From the NCBI RefSeq assembly GCF_017591425.1, contig NW_024466459.1, forward strand, positions 5,208,001 through 5,272,000: DNA of 64,000 bases, in the 5' to 3' direction. The notes beneath the pieces were generated by a model that ran no database searches, was not told the DNA's origin, and saw only the letters and a program-made list of their open reading frames with translations. The DNA comes from Ochotona curzoniae. Lineage: Eukaryota > Chordata > Mammalia > Lagomorpha > Ochotonidae. Both the position numbers and the translations under genes were made by a program. This document shows, one piece after another, positions 25,980 to 37,520 of this stretch (the first letter of the stretch is position 1; each line of letters begins with the position of its first letter).

Positions 25980-26230
25980 AGAAAATAGAGAGGAAAGAGA
26001 GATTATGTCATCTGCTCCTTCACTCCCAAAGTGCCCACAACAACCAGAGCCAGGCCAGGCTCCAGACAGGTCCCCACAACACCGTTTAGGTCTCCCACAG
26101 GAGTGACAAAAGCCCAAGCTCTTGAGTCATCATTGGGCCTCTCTTGGGATGCACCCTGACACGTAGCTGAATCAGAAGTGAAGATGCAGGGACACTGGCC
26201 TGAGGGGAGGTGTCTTTAGCCAGCAGCTGA
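25980..26230 (-). mobile_element. Old C-type SINE, minus
   Basis: CCTTCACTCCCAAAGTGCCCACAACAACC, AGGTCTCCCACAGGAGTG and GGGATGCACCCTGACACGTAG give the reversed body. Strongly diverged. Confidence 0.55.
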
Positions 26231-27540
26231 ACCTTCAAAACAAGGTGTACTTCAGATATTTACTTTCTGACCCGTTAAGAGACTAGAACTTTGGGTCAAG
26301 GTATTGGCAAGGTCATTGTACCTCTGAATATTCACTTACCTCTGGCTGCAGGAAGCTGCTACCTGTGCATACAGTTGCACATGGCCTTCTCCTCTAGGTG
26401 TATGGTGGTGGCCAGACTTCTTTCTTACAAGGACGCTAGATATTAGATTGAGGCCCATCCTGATGACCTGATTTTAACTCTGTAAAGTCTACGAAGATGC
26501 ATTTCCCCATCCGCCGTATCACAAACCATGATACAGAAAAGCAAGAGACTCAAAATACTCTTTAGTAAACACACACACACTAAAAGGAATGGCGTTGTAT
26601 CCATTTTCTTGCTAATGATTTTTTCTCTCTATTTTGGTTATTTTTTTTAGATGTTTCAGGGTTCAAGATAACACAAGAGAAAATACGTGTGTTTCCACTT
26701 ATTGCACGACTCTTTCATGAACGTCCTGGCTTTTTCGTAATTTCCTGTAACTATTCGAACTTGATTAACTGGCAGCAAACAGACAATCTAAGTATTCATA
26801 ATAAATAAAATGGAAGAGCATGTCTCACAAAAAGGAAGGGAAAGACCAAATAAAAGGGGGAAAAATGGAACAATTAACCATGGATTTGGGAAAAGGTGAA
26901 AGTTGTGAAGGCATGCAGTATTCTCAAAAATAGTTATCCTATAAACATGAAGAAAATTGGGATTTGGATATTGACGCAACAGCTCATGACTCAGATTTTC
27001 TTCCCTAACTTCTCGTGGGCTCCAGACAGTCCTGTGTTGTGAAGTTTCCTCTATATTTTCCAGACCTCCTAGCCTAAAGAGAAATAACAATAGGAACATT
27101 TGCATTTACTTAAGGCTTTGGAAAAAGTCAAAGTGAAAATAGAAGAAACCTTAAGGAGCGTCTCTGGAATAAGTGACTCAATTATTTTGGCCAAGACTTT
27201 TTGGTCCTTCTCTTCATGACAGCAACGGGAATGTTCTCAGGCAGTGAGGCGTGGAGGTGGTTGTAAAGGTGAGGCTACCCGCTGGATGTTCTATGAAGAA
27301 ACAGGCTCACTCTGAGATTATTGACTAATCATTCCACGTTGCATTTGCTAAGCTGAAGTTGAAAGAACTTGAGTGACTAGCAGTTAATGAGCGTGTGTAT
27401 TTTATATTGGGACGTCTTGGAAAGGGGGATGCTTCTATTACCATAAGTATTGCTGGTGGTTATGAATGTGATAGAGAAATAAAGCAAGCAGACATATCAA
27501 CAGATATAACAAAATACTTCTGCTTAATATCTTGAGAATA
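26231..27540. other. Unique sequence, no gene seen
   Basis: A 46-base acceptor/donor pair at 27223-27268 (CATGACAG before, GTGAGG after) was noted but is too short and unsupported to call. Confidence 0.4.
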
Positions 27541-27544
27541 TATT

Positions 27545-27712
27545 CCTCCGGGTCTCTCCTGTGGGTGCAGAGCCTCAAGGCCTGGAGGGCTTTCCCATGC
27601 CATAAACAAGAAGCTGGATCAAAAGTGGAGAAGTTAGGAGACGAACTGACAGCGAGATAGGATGCTGACGTTTGAAGGTAGAGCGTTAGTCCATTGAGCC
27701 CCACACCAGCCC
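27545..27712 (-). mobile_element. Truncated C-type SINE, minus
   Basis: CCGGGTCTCTCCTGTGGGTGCAG, CTTTCCCATGCCATAAACAAGAAGCTGG and a head remnant ending CACACCAGCCC. The 3' half (tail side) is missing. Confidence 0.7.
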
Positions 27713-27987
27713 ATAGAATTGTTAGGTCTGACAAGGCTGGACTGCATTATTCCAATGCGACCATAAGTGTTACAAGAAATCATACTTGCCAATAAATGCT
27801 AAGTAAGAAAAAATGTCATGTGCCAGGATGTGATACTTGTAGCTTGCAACGGATTATCAGCCCTGAGAGACAGTAGAAAATCTTGTTCTCTAAACCCCTG
27901 TATTGAAAGGTCACAACGAGTGTCCAGACAAAACTATTAGCACTGAGCATCTGTTAGAATAGATTTCATCAGGATCATAAAGATTTG

Positions 27988-28285
27988 GGGCTAGACTTGA
28001 GATAGCACGTTGAACCACAGCCCGTAACGCCAGCATCCCTTAAGGAATCAGCTCCTGCCCTGGCTGCTCCACTTCTAATACAGCCACCAGCTCACACCCT
28101 GGGCAACACAGCGGGAGCAGGCCCAAGTATTTAGGCTTCTGTCTCACAAACAGGAGAGCCAGGACAAAGCTGCTGGCTTCCGGTGTTGGCCTGTCAAAGC
28201 TGCAGCCATCTTGGATGGGAACTAGGAATGCATGGTTCTGTTCTGTGCCTCTCTTTCTCTCTGTAATGCTTTCAAAAAAAATTTT
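27988..28285 (+). mobile_element. Old C-type SINE, plus
   Basis: Head GGGGCTAGACTTGAGATAGC, core CACCAGCTCACACCCTGGG, CAGGAGAGCCAGGACAAAGC and a CTCTCTTTCTCTCTG tract before an A/T tail. Diverged. Confidence 0.6.
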
Positions 28286-28480
28286 TTTTAATTGTTTTAA
28301 TCAGAAATATCAAAACTATATCAACCAGACTTAAGTATACTGGTTGACACATGGATAATTAGATTTCTTTTTTAAAAAAAATAAGTAGATAAATAAACTA
28401 TCCTGAAAAAGAAAAGTGTTTATAAATATAATTTTTTGTGGCTTGTGGAAAATTGAAATTTTTGGTTTATTCACAGAAGA
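28286..28480. other. A/T-rich low-complexity sequence
   Basis: Runs of A and T around 28273-28290 and 28370-28385. Confidence 0.5.
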
Positions 28481-29040
28481 TTAAATTTCTGATAAAGTTG
28501 CTGTGCCACACGCCATTTGAGAAGCTGAATACACCCATGAATATGAGCAGACAGAGCAATCTGGACGCACAGCTTCCGTAACACCTGATCTGGGAAGCCC
28601 AGCCACGACCTTTGCAGCGAGTGGCCCCAGATGGTTAAAACCTGACTGTGACGGCCACCTTTCACAGCGTCTGTCCCCACTTCCAGATCAGAATCAAGAA
28701 GAGAAGGAGAGCATGCTGTTCCTGCCAACCACGCAGGACACTCTGCTTCAGGGTTAGCTGAGCTCCAAGTTCTCATGCCCGCAATCGCTGCCCAGGGTGC
28801 CCAGGAAGCCTTCTCTTTCATTCCCATGTCAAAGCTTTCTCTCTCCTCTGTCTGCTTTTGAGTCTCTGCCAGAGAAAAAGATGGTTCCTGATTTCCCGGC
28901 AGCAGCCAGGTCTGACCAAATGACTTCTGCTGGCTGTGCTGTGGGTTGTCTGTTTATTGCCACCCTGTTGCTGATTACCTCCACGCTAAAGCCTTTAAAT
29001 AGCAGCACTAACTCTGCTCAAATTCTGAAAATCTTTTAGG
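28481..29040. other. GC-richer unique block, function unknown
   Basis: Higher GC and more CpG than the flanks. It contains a TTTAAATAG TATA-like word near 28996 and open frames of 118 codons (minus, 28471-28827) and 80 codons (plus, 28797-29039). It could be a conserved regulatory element or an alternative first exon, but no domain or splice support is seen. Confidence 0.25.
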
Positions 29041-31310
29041 ATTGCTGGAGATCCAATGTGGCATGAATCGTTATGGAAGTCAGGAAATGATTAGACACAT
29101 TCCAACTTGTGCCACGACTCCTTTGGCCTCGCTCAGGTCTGTGATCATTTGGCATTTATATGACCCAATCTTCCTTCCAAACCATCAGAAGAAATATCAC
29201 TGTGAGTCTCCTGCACGCACTGTGGTTAGGTGTTCGTTCTGTTTGTGCAACTACTTCATGCTAATACAGCATTCACCTGTAGATAATTCCTCTTGGCGCT
29301 ACTTCCTTAAGGTCTATTTTGCCTTAATTAACTTGGAAGTCTTTGTTATTTAGAGTTTCCATTCAAATTCTGCCAATCATCTTCATTCATCATTTAATTC
29401 CAGATGAATATGTTAATGTGTGTTAAGTCTCAATCTGCTGATTTAAATATCAAAGTACCTTTAGCATCTTACATCTTACTTATAGGATTGTTTAAGAATT
29501 AAAACAGGTCATTTCTATAAAACGTTTACTATGATTCTAATAGATATTATCTATTCAATAGGCTATAGCTTATTATTATTGCTATTATTATTATTACCTT
29601 AAAATAGTAACATATCTCTACATGAACACCCTTTTATACATGTGACCAGAGATTCAGAGTAAAGATTTGGAAAATCTGATATCATTGTAACTTTTTAGAG
29701 TTTATTGAGCATTTTGTAGAACTGCTAAAAGAAAACATAAGCATTAAGTGATATGGGCAATGAAAACATTGTCATAACTTAGGCCATGACAACCTTCTGC
29801 TCTTGGGAATGAGGCCTCTCAGTACTGGTATGACTTGATGCTAGACAACAAGGGACTTGCTGTGACTTCCACGTTCTCCATGACTTTTAGTCATTGAGCA
29901 GGTGACAGCTAGGTATTTGTTCATGGTTTTGAGGTATAAACTAATTGCGACGACTCATCTACATGAAAAAAAAATGATGATATTGCATAATTCCAGATGG
30001 TTCATGGCACAATCCAAGAAGTAGCTGACACGCTCTCTTCTGTCTTGAGCCCCGTGCGGTACAGCAATAATCTGACATAGTGAAATGCTCATGTGGCAGA
30101 CATGACATAAGCAGTTGAATTTGCGAATCAAACAAAGGAAACGTTCTGGACAATTTATGTGCATTTTTGTGAACGGGATCACAGAAGCGGAGTTAGCCAT
30201 TCAATCCCAAATGAGACATGACCTCACTGGAATTTGTTCCTTGAGTAAATTGCCAGGATGCCCATAAAGGTCTGCGTCAGTTGCCCTGCCTACAAGCTCT
30301 GGTCTCATCATTGCCATCAGCGATGTGTTCCAGGAGGTCTCAAGAAAATGTTTCGCAAACAAATATAGTGTAGGGATTTTTCTGTTCTGTCTCGAAGGCG
30401 GTTTAGTGACCAAACTGGAAACCAAGAATGGATTGGAGTGAGTTTCCACATTAAAATTCTTAAATCAGAAGATACTTGTTTGGTGGGTTTCGGTAGCAGG
30501 AATTCATAGGGTAGGCCAGACTCAGGGGCACCCGGAATGCTTTGTTAAGCAGACACAGGCTATCTGATTATTGAGGAAACACAACTGAAAGCCCAACTCT
30601 CGGAGCACCTCGTGTCATATAGTTTTGACTACCCCATAGTGAGTATACAATGTTTTTGTTCTTTTTTACGCCTTCACTGTGCCCTCCACCCCAAAACACA
30701 CCAACTCGTTGTGTTCCACAACAGCTGGCTGACTGCAGCTGAATGCAGCTGTCTCCATTCTGTCCTGGACCTGCATCTCAGTGTCCTCCCTGCACCTCCC
30801 ACCCCACCTTGGGTTTCTGAAGGTTGTGGATTTGTTTGTTTATTTCCTGAGACCGCACAATAACCTCACCACCGTCACCATCTTGTGTCTGCTCAATACA
30901 GTCTCATCAGCAGCATCACAATGTTAAAATGCCCATCAGAGATGTTTTATGTTGGTACCGATCCAACCATGCTACTTTCCCGAATGATACAAATTCTTTA
31001 TAATTACTTAACAGGTGCTGCTCCCCACCCCTCCATCTCTGTCTTGTAGTTCTCTGCATTTTGGATCCCATAACCAAAACAAATCTACATTTTTATTTCT
31101 CAAGCTACCTCTTATTGTGAATGGTTTATGTGAAGGAGTTTCAGTCAGCATGAATAGAGTAAGGGTGAAGATTGCACCCGTGGGAAACGGTGGCTCAGCA
31201 ACTATTTGCTGTAGAATGGATTCAGTAGAGAATAAAAACAAACAGATTCATGGCTTTTAAGAAATTAGGAACTCATCCAGAAGTGGAAAAGGTTAAGCAG
31301 GAGAGCAGGG
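29041..31310. other. Unique sequence, no gene seen
   Basis: Contains a short (TTA)n run at 29572-29597. No coding or repeat homology recognised otherwise. Confidence 0.45.
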
Positions 31311-31345
31311 TTTTTTTGTTTGTTTGTTTGTTTGTTTTTTTCCTT
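31311..31345. repeat. (TTTG)n run
   Basis: Five TTTG units between T runs. Confidence 0.8.
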
Positions 31346-33534
31346 TTTTTGTGAGCACTGTTTAAGTAGAATATTTACAGAACTTGATTAATAAATTATA
31401 AAGACTTAAAAGCTTACTGATTTGCATGAAACTGGGGTAAATTACTCTTAAGAAAACAGCAGTTTAAGTTCAATTTGTTCTTTCTCTCACTGTAAAAAGA
31501 CACGAATTGTGACTTAGCTTGGTATAATATTTGCTTAAAGTATACATAATTAGGCTATCCAACGATAAGTTGATTCTGCCTAGTTTTGTACTGACAGCAA
31601 AGGTCATTTTTTTTTTGTGGTCCACATACTAGAAGCTAGAGGTGAGCTCTGTGACTTTGCATACTTCTCCCCCTTACATAATAGCTTTTTAAGTTGAGCT
31701 TCGCTGGACTTTGCTAGTGGAATTTTGAGTGAAATCCGATCTGATGCTTGGATATTCAGACACCAAGCCAAAACTTAGGAATTAAAACATACTACATCTT
31801 AAGAGAGGCTTTCTGAGATCAACCAGAACATTCAGGAAATTCTAAGACAGGACATGATTTGCAGTGCTGTATCAGAGCCAACCTTAAGTCTCAAGAGCCA
31901 ATTTTGTATACTTCTGACAACTCCACATTCCCAGACTTTTTATCAATAAATTGTAACTAACCATGATTGAGATATTTATACCCCAGACACAGGAAGCTAC
32001 AAAACAATCCTTTGACCCCCCAGAGTTAACTTCTGAGTAAGGTGACCACATTTCCAGTAGTCCTAGTCATTGTCCTGGTTGTCCTGGTGACTCATTATTT
32101 TACCATTTATCTCTACCCTTTCATTATCAAAAGTAATAAGTTAGTTAATCATGATCGATATTGGGAGTTGTAGGAGATGCTGGAAGTGTTTCAAGAACAG
32201 CCTGAGTAGCTCAAGACACAACTACAAGATTCTTTTCACTGTCCATCTAAAGAATTGGCTGTTGGAAGTCATACAAGACTTGTTGTGCGGGCTTTAAGGA
32301 AATAGCATGAGACCAGACAAGTCTTGGGAAAGTATAGGGAGACGCATTTTTGTCTGAGTTGAAGGAAGGACTTCCTTTTTGGTATTGTTGAGACATTGTA
32401 GGAAAGGAAAGGACCGAGAGTTGTGACTGCTGGGAGTGACCAGGGCAAGACCCAGACTCGCCTGAGGTGCCATGGCAGAGAGGCTCAAGTAATGCATTCT
32501 TGGTGTATCTATGTCCTTCTCATGAGTCACATTTCAGGTTGAGCTTTTCCATGGCATTGTCTGACTCAGTCCCTTTGGAATTCCTAGAGGGTCTTTGCCT
32601 GGTAATATGTTTGTTTGTGAGTTAGTGCAATGGCCAGCTTGGAAAATCATTCATTCAAATTAAAAAAAAAATTCCCAAACAGAAACACCAGTGAAACCTC
32701 ACTGTTCAGTTGTAAACAATGTTTGAGAGGAGCTACAGATTAGTCATCTTGTCATTTATTTATGGTTTCGGGTCTTGAATTCTATTAGGATAATTTACTC
32801 TTGCACAGTTTGGTCAAAGGAAGGAAAATGTATCAGTGACACTCAAGTGACTTTAGAATTGTAAATAGCGCAAGAGACTTTCAGAAGGCATGCAGTATTT
32901 AGTAGTGACAACTTCAGACACTTCCTTCATATCCTATGGTTGCCAGGCAGTTAGAATAACAGGAAGTCTGTAGGCCAGCCAAAATGGCACCTGTGAACTT
33001 TGTTTTGGTCTGTCTGAAGTCATGGTTTTAACACAGACTCATTTGTAAGCAGTAACTTGCAATTTTCCATTGGCTCTGAGCAATTCAATACGATTAGATA
33101 TTCTGTCCATGACCTAGTGTCTACATTCATAAAAAAAATCAGACAGGCTTTTTTTCTGTATTTCCAATCATGTTACTGAATTAGTCAATTTGATGAGCAC
33201 ACAGTGATTAGAGTACAGATGGCTTTTTTCCAAGATCGATGCTTTTCATTTTCACACCTTGAATCCCTCAGACATGTTCCTCTAGTACTCTCATTATTCT
33301 GTTTGCCTTTTTGCCACCTGGAGAGTTTCATTTATCTACCAACATCCAAGTATTTCTCTTCACATCTCCGAAGGAGACTTCCTGAACAAGTGCTTAGATG
33401 GTTCCTTTTGCCTGCCGCTGTTTCAGCTGCTTTCACAGCTAGGAACAGAAATCTGGTAGGCAGAGTGGCACTCTCTGTGCCACTCCTTGTGTTGTTAACT
33501 ACTGTATTTCTTTTTACCATATAACTTTCTTTCT
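31346..33534. other. Unique sequence, no gene seen
   Basis: Intron-like. ORFs up to 106 codons (33204-33524 plus) show no family features. Confidence 0.45.
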
Positions 33535-33539
33535 TCTTA

Positions 33540-33760
33540 AAAAAATTTTTTTTTTGTTTATTTGGATGGCAGAGTAGCAGAGAGAAAAAGAGGTCAGTTT
33601 TCCTTCGGGATGATTCACTCAGCAAAAGGCTACAAAAGCTGTGGTTGACCCAGGTCAAAACCAGGCAGGAGGCAGGTCAAAACCCCTGGAGTCAGGGGTG
33701 CAGGCACTTGGCTCATCACCCACTGCCTCCCAGGGACATTTAGCAGAGAGAGTCGGGGGA
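33540..33760 (-). mobile_element. Diverged C-type SINE, minus
   Basis: TTGTTTATTTGGATGGCAGAGTAGCAGAGAG, GATGATTCACTCAGC, and CTGCCTCCCAGGGACATT in the core. Low similarity. Confidence 0.45.
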
Positions 33761-33956
33761 TAAATGGAGTAGACTGGACTCAATCTGTTGCAACACAACT
33801 CCAACCCCCATGGTACATTTGTCTTAAAATAATAAAAATGGCATACAAAAATAAACACAGGATATTTACTTAATTGAACATTAGGAAGCTAGCAGTATTT
33901 TTCAGTGTCAAATTATATCTTGCACATTAAAATGAAAAACTATTTCAAACCAGTCT

Positions 33957-34287
33957 TTTTTAAAAAATGATTTGTTTTATTTTCATTGGAAAGTCAGATA
34001 TAAAAAGAGGAGGAGAGACAGAGAGGAAGATCTTCCATCTGATGATTCACTCCCCAAGTGGCCACATTGACCAGAGCTGAGCCAATCCGAAGCCAGGAGC
34101 CTCTTCCGGGTCTCCCACACAGGTGCAGGGTCCCAAAGCTTTGGACCATCTTCGACTGCTTTTCCAGGCTACAAACAGGGAGCTGGATGGGAAGCGGGGC
34201 TGCTGGGATTAGAACTGGTATCCATATGGCATCCTGGCAGTGCATGCAAGGTGAGGACATTAACTACTAGTTTACCGGGCCAGGCCC
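33957..34287 (-). mobile_element. C-type SINE, minus, near full length
   Basis: Complete reversed body: AAAGTCAGATATAAAAAGAGG, GATCTTCCATCTGATGATTCAC, GGGAGCTGGATGGGAAGCGGGG, AGAACTGGTATCC and a head ending CCGGGCCAGGCCC. Low divergence from the young copies. A clear target duplication was not found. Confidence 0.88.
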
Positions 34288-35435
34288 TCAAATCACTCTC
34301 GTTTTCATTCCCTCTGACATATTCCTACATTTTTCAACCCACTTGATGCTAGAACTCACTCAAAGACTGGTGGATGCTCTCTGCGTTTCATGTCAACCTG
34401 TTCTCACTTGTTTCTAGTCTAATCAGAGTGTACAACATCATTTATGGATGTCACCACATTTGGTCAACACCGATAGAAGGTTAAGTTTGCATCTTGACCT
34501 ACCGTTAGCATCTGCCACTGTTGGTCCCTTCCTTATTCCTGTAGCATTTTCTTCATGCTACATCTTGTGGTAATTCTACTTCAGGCAATTCCCCTTCTCA
34601 GTAATCATTTTGAAACCCTGCCCATCTTTTCAACCGCAGATTCGACTGTCCCAGACCTTGGTTATTGGCACAGTTCTCTTTCATGTTGTTAAGTTGAAAT
34701 ACAATATATGTGAACTGATAATTTCCATTACTATACTGCCATTCTAGAATGTTCCCCTGAGCTCCATAGCAGTGACGTATTGCCTCCACGACATTTGTGT
34801 TATGTTTTGAGAGAGCATCTCAAACTTCCCATAACACAAAGTCAATGTTTGGATCTGCCATTACAAACTCCTTTTCATCCAATCTTATCTCAATAAATGG
34901 TACTTACACTTAAAAAAGTTGACATTTTCATGACTCCTTCGTTCTAAATTATACTATCACTGGCTAGGTGGGAGATAGGCATTGAGCAAAATTACTTATT
35001 CTTTAGCTTATCCCAGATATCAGGAAAGCAAACAGAAAGCTGCCAGCAAAAACTACCCAGTAACTTTTGCCCTTGAGGTTACTGAGAATTGCTAGGGGTA
35101 CGTACTTCCTTGGGACCCAGATGAAATGATGTTGAGCAAGAGGCTGTTTGCTTGAGGTGTAGAATTACATAGTCAGTCTGGGTGTGTGTTTGCATAGAAA
35201 AATCTTTACTCTGACGCTATTAGAATACTGACACTTAAGAATATGCTTGGTAGAAGTTGAACAAGCCATGTAGGTGTCAGGGAGAAAAATATATAGCCCT
35301 CCGGGACAGCAAACAGTTAAGGAGCAATTGCTGTTATTTTGTGACCTGGGTAGTTTGCTGAAAGAGACTGAACATATGAAGATGTAAACGAGGATCGAGG
35401 AGGGATATTTCTCCTTGATTGTTCTTTTCTGTCAG
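34288..35435. other. Unique sequence, no gene seen
   Basis: Leads into the T/C-rich acceptor tract of the exon candidate at 35436. Confidence 0.45.
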
Positions 35436-35719
35436 CCGCCACTGGAGAGAGTATCTACTCCGTGTAGGCATGGGAACCAGTTAAAGAAAGTGTCAATTCA
35501 CTGGCTTGAAGCTAAGAACTCAGTGGCCTTTGTCTGTGGCGAATGTGTGCGGAAAGGCAAAGAGGAGGGAGATTCCGCTGTGGGGCTTCTCATCTCCATG
35601 GCGGTAGGTGCCGACAGTCTCAAGAGAGAATACGCCAAGGACAGAGACGAGAGCCAGGGATGCCTGCAAGATGACAAGGACAAGGGGTCCTGGTCTGAAC
35701 AGCACTATCCGTGACTAAG
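35436..35719 (+). other. Candidate non-coding exon (KCNJ16 5' exon or lncRNA)
   Basis: The 284-base segment has a strong acceptor on its left, TTGTTCTTTTCTGTCAG ending at 35435 after a long T/C tract. On its right is a near-consensus donor, AAG then GTACGT, at 35720. The interior is more GC-rich than its surroundings and has several CpGs. It is free of recognised repeats and poor in stops in several frames. Human KCNJ16 has non-coding 5' exons upstream of its coding exon, so this could be one. The + frame closes with TGA five bases before the donor, and its translation resembles no protein I know, so coding function is not claimed. Confidence 0.4.
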
Positions 35720-37330
35720 GTACGTTGAGGCAGTGGATTACAGAGCGATCCCAACAAGAACTGATGGCTCATCTTCTCATTCTTTCTGAGGGCATGCCTG
35801 CTGATGGACACCTTGATGATGCTCCCATTGGCTTAGTTGTCACTTTTTACTGCTGTGCTGCCCATGGCTGGGAACGGTTATTCTTTCTCTCATATGATCT
35901 CTGGGGAGTGCTGAATGAAACAGATTAGGAACACCAGTGCCATTTATAGATCTGCTAAGGGAAGTAACATTCAGAGGGAGAAAGAGACCAAAAGGATGAT
36001 GACTTAACCAGCTGAGTATTACTTACTGACGTGGGACAACATGCAAAAGGTGAATCTTTAATTTCCTGTGGAAACAATCATTCGTAAAAAAAAATCTTTT
36101 TCTCTTTATGTCTCTTCCACCCTCCCAAATTGACAGCAGAGTTGCCGTAAGACTTGGAAATTGTGTGCTGAAGTGTGCAAGAATCTAGAATGGGCTACAG
36201 CTAAGTCTGAAGCTGCTTTTGAATTTACAGCTTTTATTGTTGTTTTTCTACTTATTGCTTTCTTCTCTTTTATAACCTGAACTGCTGCTCTGTGGGAACT
36301 AACACCTTCTGTAGCTTACACCTTCGGCTTTTCATTTCCTTAGTAATGAAAGAATTGAAAGAACACGGCTCGTCGGTGGAAACTCTAAGACCTACAGATG
36401 CACAACCATAGGTTTAAATATAAGGGTATCACTGGTTAAATCATTCAGCTTTTCTAGTTGAAGACTCTTTTATTCTTCCTTTGTTTCCTGTGAGACTCCG
36501 AATAGACCTGAGCATTCGTAGTGGGCTAAGGATATCATTCCCATAGGTACAAGGAGCCCCCAGTCCAGAGGGCAGAGCCAGCTGGCTAGCCAACAGTGCT
36601 GTGACCTTCCCAGGCAGCCTGGCCTCTGTCTGCCTTTTCATAATCACTTAGTAGTATCTATCTCTTTGATACTAGTTAATCTACCTTGATATGGTATCTG
36701 ACACAAAAGGAGCATAAACTAATTGGAGACAGTTCATATTAGCTTTAGTTTAGAGAGAAGGAAAACCCTGATATACGGAGTGATAGTGGGTTAATAGCTA
36801 AGCTCGAAGTAATAGCCTAATATGGCCCACATCCAAGGAACACATGTTTTGTTCTCAGGTTCAAGAAGACACAAGGCGATTGCAGTTCTCTAACAAAGCT
36901 GGTAGAGTGCAGTTGGAAGATCAGAGGCAGCTCAGGAAAGGCACACCAGCCCTGACCTCTCCTGCCATGGTTTCCTGACCAGTGGCTTCAGCTTTTGGAT
37001 TTTGAACATCTGCATTCCATCCTTGAGCCTCACCCCTCTGCTGAGCCTAGTGTCTGCAGGCAGCAGCTGAGCTCAGGAAAGCTATGTTGGGATGGGCTGG
37101 CATGAGGGGTAACGAGGGTCAAGAAGAGAATTCAGGCCAGAGACATTGTGTGTGTGTGTGCATAGTTTCATGAAGACACATCGGCTATTTCACATTTCAA
37201 TCTTTTTGATTTTTAACTTCATGTGGCTATATTCCAACATCCTCTTTTACCATTGTCACAGTTGCTGATTCCAATCAGTTCTGAAGTAGAAGTTCCTGCT
37301 TGGGCCGAGTGATTCAGCTTCAGGTGAAAA
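35720..37330. other. Unique sequence, no gene seen
   Basis: Short TG run at 37147-37162. No other feature supported. Confidence 0.45.
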
Positions 37331-37334
37331 CTAC

Positions 37335-37520
37335 AGACATTCATGAGACACCTACTATTTTGCAAGTGTTATCTGATTTAATTCTCATAATTGCCCTTCT
37401 TAAAATGGATGGAGATTAAAGAGGTGAAAAAACTGCGTTCCCAACTGTGTAAACAGCAGAGATGAGATTCAGACAGAAATGAGCCTGACTCCAGAAATCA
37501 CATCTCAATGATGAAAGCAT
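37335..37520 (-). mobile_element. MIR, minus
   Basis: TTCATGAGACACCTACTATTTTGC, TTATCTGATTTAATTCTCATAATTGCCC, AAACTGCGTTCCC and GAGATGAGATTCAGAC, then CTGACTCC, run through most of the reversed MIR in the right order. The best preserved MIR in the window. Confidence 0.6.

Noticed and set aside
27223..27268. 46-base acceptor/donor pair
   Set aside because: Too short and unsupported; chance pairs are expected.
35415..35714. 99-codon plus-strand frame over the exon candidate
   Set aside because: It begins upstream of the predicted acceptor and resembles no known protein. Several other frames are equally open, so coding use is not supported.
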